NCBI GenBank assembly: GCA_017428285.1
Contig: JAFRRE010000177.1
Coordinates: 1 to 9,680 of the forward strand
Length of the DNA stretch: 9,680 nt
DNA from: Bacteroidales bacterium
GTDB lineage: Bacteria > Bacteroidota > Bacteroidia > Bacteroidales > F082
Reading direction: 5' to 3'
Shown here: positions 6,891-9,680 of the stretch, piece by piece
Layout of the letters: every line of letters starts with the position of its first letter
How positions within the stretch are numbered: the stretch's first letter is position 1
Translations under genes and position numbers: made by a program
The notes under the pieces: model-generated
The model's input: only the letters and a program-made list of their open reading frames with translations
Told to the model about the DNA's origin: nothing
Databases searched by the model: none

Positions 6891-8006
6891 ATGGAAAACA
6901 TCGAATTAAAGAAAACCCCTTACAACCAAATCCATCATGACTTGGGCGCCAAGATGGCTGAATTTGCCGGTTACGACATGCCGATTCAATACACTGGTCT
7001 TGTTGAAGAGCACAACAACGTCCGCAACAACGTCGGCGTGTTCGACGTGAGCCACATGGGCGAGTTCCGTGCCAAAGGCCCCATGGCCAAGCAGTTCATG
7101 CAGTACTGCACTGTCAACGACGTTGCCGCTTTGAGCGACGGCAAGGTGCAATACACCTGCTTGCCAAACGGCAAGGGTGGTATCGTAGACGACATGCTTG
7201 TTTACCGTATCGCCGATGACCACTACTTCATGGTGCCCAACGCCGCCAACATCGACAAGGACTGGGCTTGGATGAGCCAGATTGCCGAGAAGTTCGGCAT
7301 GACCCTCGGTGAAGACTTCAAGAACGAGAGTGAAGAATGGGCACAGCTGGCCGTGCAAGGCCCCAACGCCCTGAAAGCCATGCAAAAGCTCACCAAGGCC
7401 AATGTGGTGGATATGGAGTATTATACCTTCCAAATCATCAACTTCGCTGGTGTCGACAACATCATCTTCTCGACCACGGGTTACACTGGCTCAGGCGGCT
7501 GCGAGATCTACATCCCCGTCGCCCATGCCAAAGAAGTTTGGGACGCCGTCTTTGAGGCTGGCAAGGAGTTCGGCATCATGCCCGCAGGTCTGGGCTGCCG
7601 CGACACCCTCCGTCTCGAAAAGGGATTCTGCCTCTATGGTCACGAAATCGACGACACCATCAGCCCCATCGAGGCTGGTCTTGGCTGGATCACCAAGTTC
7701 GTGGATGGCAACGACTTCCTCAACCGCGAAATCTTCGCCGCTCAGAAGGCCAATGGCGTGAGCCAGAAGATCGTCGGCTTCGAAATGATTGACCGCGGCA
7801 TTCCGCGTAACGGCTATGAGGTTTGCGATGCCGAAGGCAACTGCATCGGCATGGTACGCTCAGGTAGTCCATCACCTTCAACTGGCAAGAACATCGGCAC
7901 TGCTCTGGTGAAGAAGGCCTTCAGCAAGAAGGACACTGAAATCTTCATCAAGATCCGCAATAAGCTCATCAAGGCCGTTGTAGTGAAAATGCCATTCCTG
8001 CCATAA
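6891..8006 (+). CDS. gcvT: Aminomethyltransferase, glycine cleavage system T protein
   Basis: A 371-residue protein of full family length. It transfers the methylene group from the aminomethyl-lipoyl H protein to tetrahydrofolate and releases ammonia, acting in the cytosol as part of the glycine cleavage system. Family landmarks run along the whole length: LGAKMAEFAGYDMPIQY (18-34), VFDVSHMGEF (50-59), GGIVDDMLVYR with the expected catalytic Asp at 101, TGYTGSGGCEIY (196-207), GLGCRDTLRLEKGF (233-246), GHEIDD (250-255) and SPIEAGLGW (258-266), followed by the C-terminal barrel region with GMVRSGSPSPS (320-330). The start at 6891 matches the usual N-terminus. Genes for the H and P proteins are not in this window, so they must be encoded elsewhere. 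Regulation is unclear; the leader is a repeat array. A strong terminator follows. Confidence 0.96.
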   Translation: MENIELKKTPYNQIHHDLGAKMAEFAGYDMPIQYTGLVEEHNNVRNNVGVFDVSHMGEFRAKGPMAKQFMQYCTVNDVAALSDGKVQYTCLPNGKGGIVDDMLVYRIADDHYFMVPNAANIDKDWAWMSQIAEKFGMTLGEDFKNESEEWAQLAVQGPNALKAMQKLTKANVVDMEYYTFQIINFAGVDNIIFSTTGYTGSGGCEIYIPVAHAKEVWDAVFEAGKEFGIMPAGLGCRDTLRLEKGFCLYGHEIDDTISPIEAGLGWITKFVDGNDFLNREIFAAQKANGVSQKIVGFEMIDRGIPRNGYEVCDAEGNCIGMVRSGSPSPSTGKNIGTALVKKAFSKKDTEIFIKIRNKLIKAVVVKMPFLP

Positions 8007-8026
8007 GAATTGGAAGAAAAAAGTTT

Positions 8027-8063
8027 CAAGCCGTTTTCGATTTTCGGAGACGGCTTGTTTTTT
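8027..8063 (+). terminator. Intrinsic terminator of gcvT
   Basis: CAAGCCGT (8027-8034) pairs perfectly with ACGGCTTG (8050-8057). The stem extends inward through mixed Watson-Crick and G-U pairs to a loop of about 5 bases (8040-8044). Six Ts follow at 8058-8063. It lies 20 bases past the gcvT stop. Confidence 0.88.
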
Positions 8064-8084
8064 GGCAGGATTTTTGTAGTTTTG
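8055..8084 (+). promoter_or_regulatory. Bacteroidota-type promoter of the lipoprotein pair
   Basis: TAGTTTTG at 8077-8084 fits the TAnnTTTG -7 consensus exactly. TTG at 8055-8057 lies 19 bases upstream, the expected place for the -33 element. That TTG is also the last three bases of the gcvT terminator stem, so the terminator and promoter share bases. The leader to ATG 8135 is about 50 bases and AT-rich, with AA pairs recurring every 7 bases at 8108, 8115, 8122 and 8129. Confidence 0.65.
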
Positions 8085-8134
8085 CAGTGTTAAAATGAAA
8101 GAAATTGAAGTTTAAAAATTAAATATCTAACACA

Positions 8135-8665
8135 ATGAAAAAGTTAAGTGTAATCTGCATGACGATTTTAGCCATCACTTTCTTAGCATCCTGCCGTGGC
8201 CCACAAGGGCCCGCTGGACACGATGGCAACGCAAATGTAGCTTCGTCAACTATCACAATTTATCCCAACAATTGGGAATGGGTGAACGACTGCCAATGGA
8301 TGGTAGAAATTGACTATCCTGCCATCACCGACAATGTGTATAGCCATGGCGCAGTGCTTGTTTATATGGATGTTGAAGGTGCTTGGTCGCAAGTGCCGTT
8401 GACCTATTACTACGAAGACGTATTGACTTACGATGATGGCACCGAGGAAACCATCAACTGTGCTGCTTCCATAGAGGTTGCCACCTTGAATGATAGTGGC
8501 GTGCGCCTCTTCTGGACAGAGAGCGACTTCTACGATGGCTATCGCCCCGGCACCCACGACTTCAAGATTGTGGCTATCGAGGCTACAGTGTACAACTCCC
8601 GTAGCGATGTCGACTTCAGTAGCTACGAGGCTGTGAAGAAAGCCTTCCAACTGGCTGACGATTAA
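8135..8665 (+). CDS. Lipoprotein with short collagen-like stretch (copy 1 of tandem pair)
   Basis: A 176-residue protein. The signal peptide ends in a lipobox, LASC, with the lipidated Cys at 20. Directly after it come three collagen-like triplets (GPQ, GPA, GHD; 22-30). Residues about 36-176 form a conserved domain with WEWVNDCQWMVEIDYP, VYMDVEGAWSQVPLTYYY, CAASIEVATLN, VRLFWTESDFYDGYRP and HDFKIVAIEA. This matches the general plan of Bacteroidota collagen-like lipoproteins, in which a Gly-X-Y stem is followed by a beta-rich domain; their function is unknown. It should sit in the outer membrane or inner-membrane leaflet with the stem as spacer. Two Cys (about 53 and 109) are conserved in the second copy. 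It is the first gene behind the clear promoter at 8055-8084. Confidence 0.85.
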   Translation: MKKLSVICMTILAITFLASCRGPQGPAGHDGNANVASSTITIYPNNWEWVNDCQWMVEIDYPAITDNVYSHGAVLVYMDVEGAWSQVPLTYYYEDVLTYDDGTEETINCAASIEVATLNDSGVRLFWTESDFYDGYRPGTHDFKIVAIEATVYNSRSDVDFSSYEAVKKAFQLADD

Positions 8666-8690
8666 TAATAATATGATAGGATAATTCAGG

Positions 8691-8722
8691 TAGAGACGTG
8701 CCAAAGCGCGTCTCTATATTTT
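8691..8722 (+). terminator. Hairpin with weak T-run after lipoprotein copy 1
   Basis: TAGAGACG (8691-8698) pairs with CGTCTCTA (8709-8716). Two further inner pairs (one G-U) close a loop CCAAAG. Only TATTTT follows, so termination may be partial. That would let transcription run into copy 2, which has no convincing promoter of its own. The hairpin and its 5' flank (GATAGGATAATTCAGG) recur after copy 2. Confidence 0.6.
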
Positions 8723-8747
8723 AGTAAAACAATTAAAATTCAATACA

Positions 8748-9347
8748 ATGAAAAAGTTAAGCATAATCTGCATGATGATTTTAGCTGTCTTGTTTTCAGC
8801 TTCTTGTACCAAGGTTGGTCCGATGGGGCCTCAAGGTCCCCAAGGCCCTGCCGGTCCTGTTGGCCCTGTTGGTCCGCAAGGCCCTGCTGGAAACGACGGA
8901 AATGACGGCTATGTCAATGTTGCTTCATCTACATTGACTATTAATTCCAATGATTGGCAATGGGTGAACGATTGCCAATGGATGGTCGAAATTGACTATC
9001 CAGCCATCAACGATAATGTTTTCAACTATGGCGCAGTATTCGTATATATGGATGTTGCTGGAGCCTGGTCACAGGTGCCGCTGACCTACTACTATCAGGA
9101 TATGATTACCAACGATAATGGCGAGCAAGAACTCATCAACTGCGCCGCCTCCATTGAGGTTGCCACCTTAAATAACGGTGGTGTGCGCCTCTTCTGGACG
9201 GAAAGCGATTTCTATGACGGCTATCGCCCCGACACCCACGACTTCAAGATCGTAGCCATTGAGGCCACACTGTATAACACCCGCAGCGATGTCGACTACA
9301 GCAACTACGAAGCCGTGAAGACCGCCTTCCAACTGGCTGATGATTGA
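8748..9347 (+). CDS. Lipoprotein with extended collagen-like stem (copy 2 of tandem pair)
   Basis: A 199-residue paralogue of the preceding gene. The start peptides are nearly identical (MKKLSIICMM versus MKKLSVICMT). The lipobox is FSASC with Cys at 20. Residues 24-53 are ten uninterrupted Gly-X-Y triplets (GPM, GPQ, GPQ, GPA, GPV, GPV, GPQ, GPA, GND, GND), enough in principle for a short triple helix if the protein trimerises. The C-terminal domain (about 57-199) follows copy 1 closely, with the same WVNDCQWMVEIDYP, SQVPLTYYY, CAASIEVATLN and ESDFYDGYRP blocks. The two proteins therefore differ mainly in stem length. No strong promoter lies in the 82 bases between the genes, although TATATTTT at 8715-8722 is one base off the -7 consensus. 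Function unknown. Confidence 0.87.
   Translation: MKKLSIICMMILAVLFSASCTKVGPMGPQGPQGPAGPVGPVGPQGPAGNDGNDGYVNVASSTLTINSNDWQWVNDCQWMVEIDYPAINDNVFNYGAVFVYMDVAGAWSQVPLTYYYQDMITNDNGEQELINCAASIEVATLNNGGVRLFWTESDFYDGYRPDTHDFKIVAIEATLYNTRSDVDYSNYEAVKTAFQLADD
8817..8909 (+). repeat. Coding 9-base repeats for Gly-X-Y triplets
   Basis: Ten consecutive GGN-NNN-NNN codon triplets encode the collagen-like stem of copy 2. Several 9-base units are nearly identical at DNA level (GGTCCCCAA-like and GGCCCTGCC/GGTCCTGTT-like), so unit number could change by slippage or unequal recombination. Copy 1 has only three such units at the matching place (from 8198). Confidence 0.85.
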
Positions 9348-9372
9348 TTGATAATTTGATAGGATAATTCAG

Positions 9373-9408
9373 GTAGAGACGTAGCGCGCTACGTCTCTAC
9401 TGTTTTTT
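9373..9408 (+). terminator. Perfect 28-base palindrome with T-run between convergent genes
   Basis: GTAGAGACGTAGCG (9373-9386) is followed immediately by its exact reverse complement (9387-9400), then TGTTTTTT. It should terminate transcription of lipoprotein copy 2. On the opposite strand no T-run follows the hairpin, so termination of the antiporter gene, which ends at 9407, would be weaker. Confidence 0.75.
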
Positions 9409-9680
9409 ATTGCATCACCAACGAAAACCACATAAAACCGACATAGCCCAATGTCAGCAAAGCTCCCTCCCAACGGGAAATCTTTCGGCCTTTGCCGGTG
9501 AAGACAAACAGCAGCATGAGGATGTTGGCAGCAAAGAGGATCATCAGTTGCTTGTTCATCAGCGGTTCAAACGGTAGCGGTGTGATAAGCGCACTGACCC
9601 CCAATACCATGAAGATATTCAAAATATTGGAGCCCAATACGTTGCCAATGGCAATGCCTGAGTTTTTCTTTGTGGCAGCC
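9407..9680 (-). CDS. Sodium/calcium antiporter, CaCA family, C-terminal part
   Basis: The minus-strand frame is open to the right edge, so the gene's start is outside the window; 91 codons including the stop are visible or partly visible. The first visible residues read AATKKNSGIAIGNVLGSN followed by ILNIFMVLGVSALITPLPF. This is the second alpha-repeat of the CaCA cation exchangers, whose GNxxGSNxxN motif lines the cation pathway. Two further hydrophobic helices follow (LMILFAANILMLLFVF and an end segment ALLTLGYVGFMWFSLVM), separated by a basic loop GKGRKISR. This fits the last three membrane helices of YrbG-like inner-membrane antiporters, which exchange Na+ or H+ for Ca2+. The gene is convergent with the lipoprotein pair and separated from it by a palindromic hairpin. 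A TTG near 9637 is internal, not the start. Confidence 0.88.
   Translation of the reverse strand, partial: AATKKNSGIAIGNVLGSNILNIFMVLGVSALITPLPFEPLMNKQLMILFAANILMLLFVFTGKGRKISRWEGALLTLGYVGFMWFSLVMQ

Larger units (their letters stand above)
8135..9400 (+). repeat. Tandem gene duplication: lipoprotein gene plus downstream hairpin
   Basis: The unit 8135-8716 is repeated at 8748-9400. Similarity begins just before the ATG (ACACAATG versus ATACAATG), covers the coding region and continues past the stops into GATAGGATAATTCAGGTAGAGACGT (8675-8699 and 9358-9382, read in pieces) and the following hairpin. The 3' flank being shared shows that the duplication included the terminator-like hairpin. The main differences are the triplet number and many silent or near-silent changes, so it is not brand new. 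Confidence 0.8.

Noticed and set aside
9635..9637. TTG at 9637 as the start of a 76-aa membrane protein
   Set aside because: The frame continues upstream to the window edge with the conserved first half of the CaCA alpha-repeat, so this codon is internal.

Overview
The window looks like a chromosomal segment of a Bacteroidota bacterium, most likely a Bacteroidales. Three things point there. Several start codons sit behind TAnnTTTG-type -7 boxes, mostly without a Shine-Dalgarno sequence. One secreted protein carries a type IX secretion (T9SS) C-terminal sorting domain. There are also Bacteroidota-style lipoproteins. I see no transposase, phage gene, tRNA, rRNA or CRISPR array.

Layout from left to right. 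(1) The 3' part of a UvrA-family double ABC ATPase gene runs off the left edge. A structured repeat element is embedded in frame within it, between the second ABC signature and the second Walker B. (2) A gene-poor block of about 380 bases (1476-1859) follows, with a degraded-coding look and small repeats. (3) Next is a tightly packed rightward cluster of four genes in which every junction overlaps (4, 7 and 8 bases): a small T9SS-sorted protein, an 804-aa beta-helix protein of the Cthe_2159 (DUF4353) carbohydrate-binding type, an HD-domain hydrolase and a Fur-family regulator. The layout suggests one transcript and translational coupling, which links two exported proteins to a cytosolic hydrolase and a metal-responsive regulator. 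(4) A secreted protein of unknown function (290 aa) has its own -7 box. (5) An array of degenerate 7-8 base units precedes gcvT, the glycine-cleavage T protein, which ends in a clear intrinsic terminator. (6) A tandem duplication of a lipoprotein gene follows. The first copy has 3 collagen-like Gly-X-Y triplets and the second has 10. Each copy is followed by a related GTAGAGACG... hairpin. (7) On the minus strand at the right edge is the C-terminal part of a CaCA-family sodium/calcium antiporter, convergent with the lipoprotein pair.

The signals most worth a second look are the related 7-8 base repeat units, which occur both inside the uvrA-like coding sequence (as two opposed arrays around a palindrome) and as a one-directional array before gcvT; the expansion or contraction of collagen-like triplets between the tandem lipoproteins; and the overlapping surface-protein/HD/Fur gene cluster. 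Functions are assigned by reading motifs by eye, with no database search.
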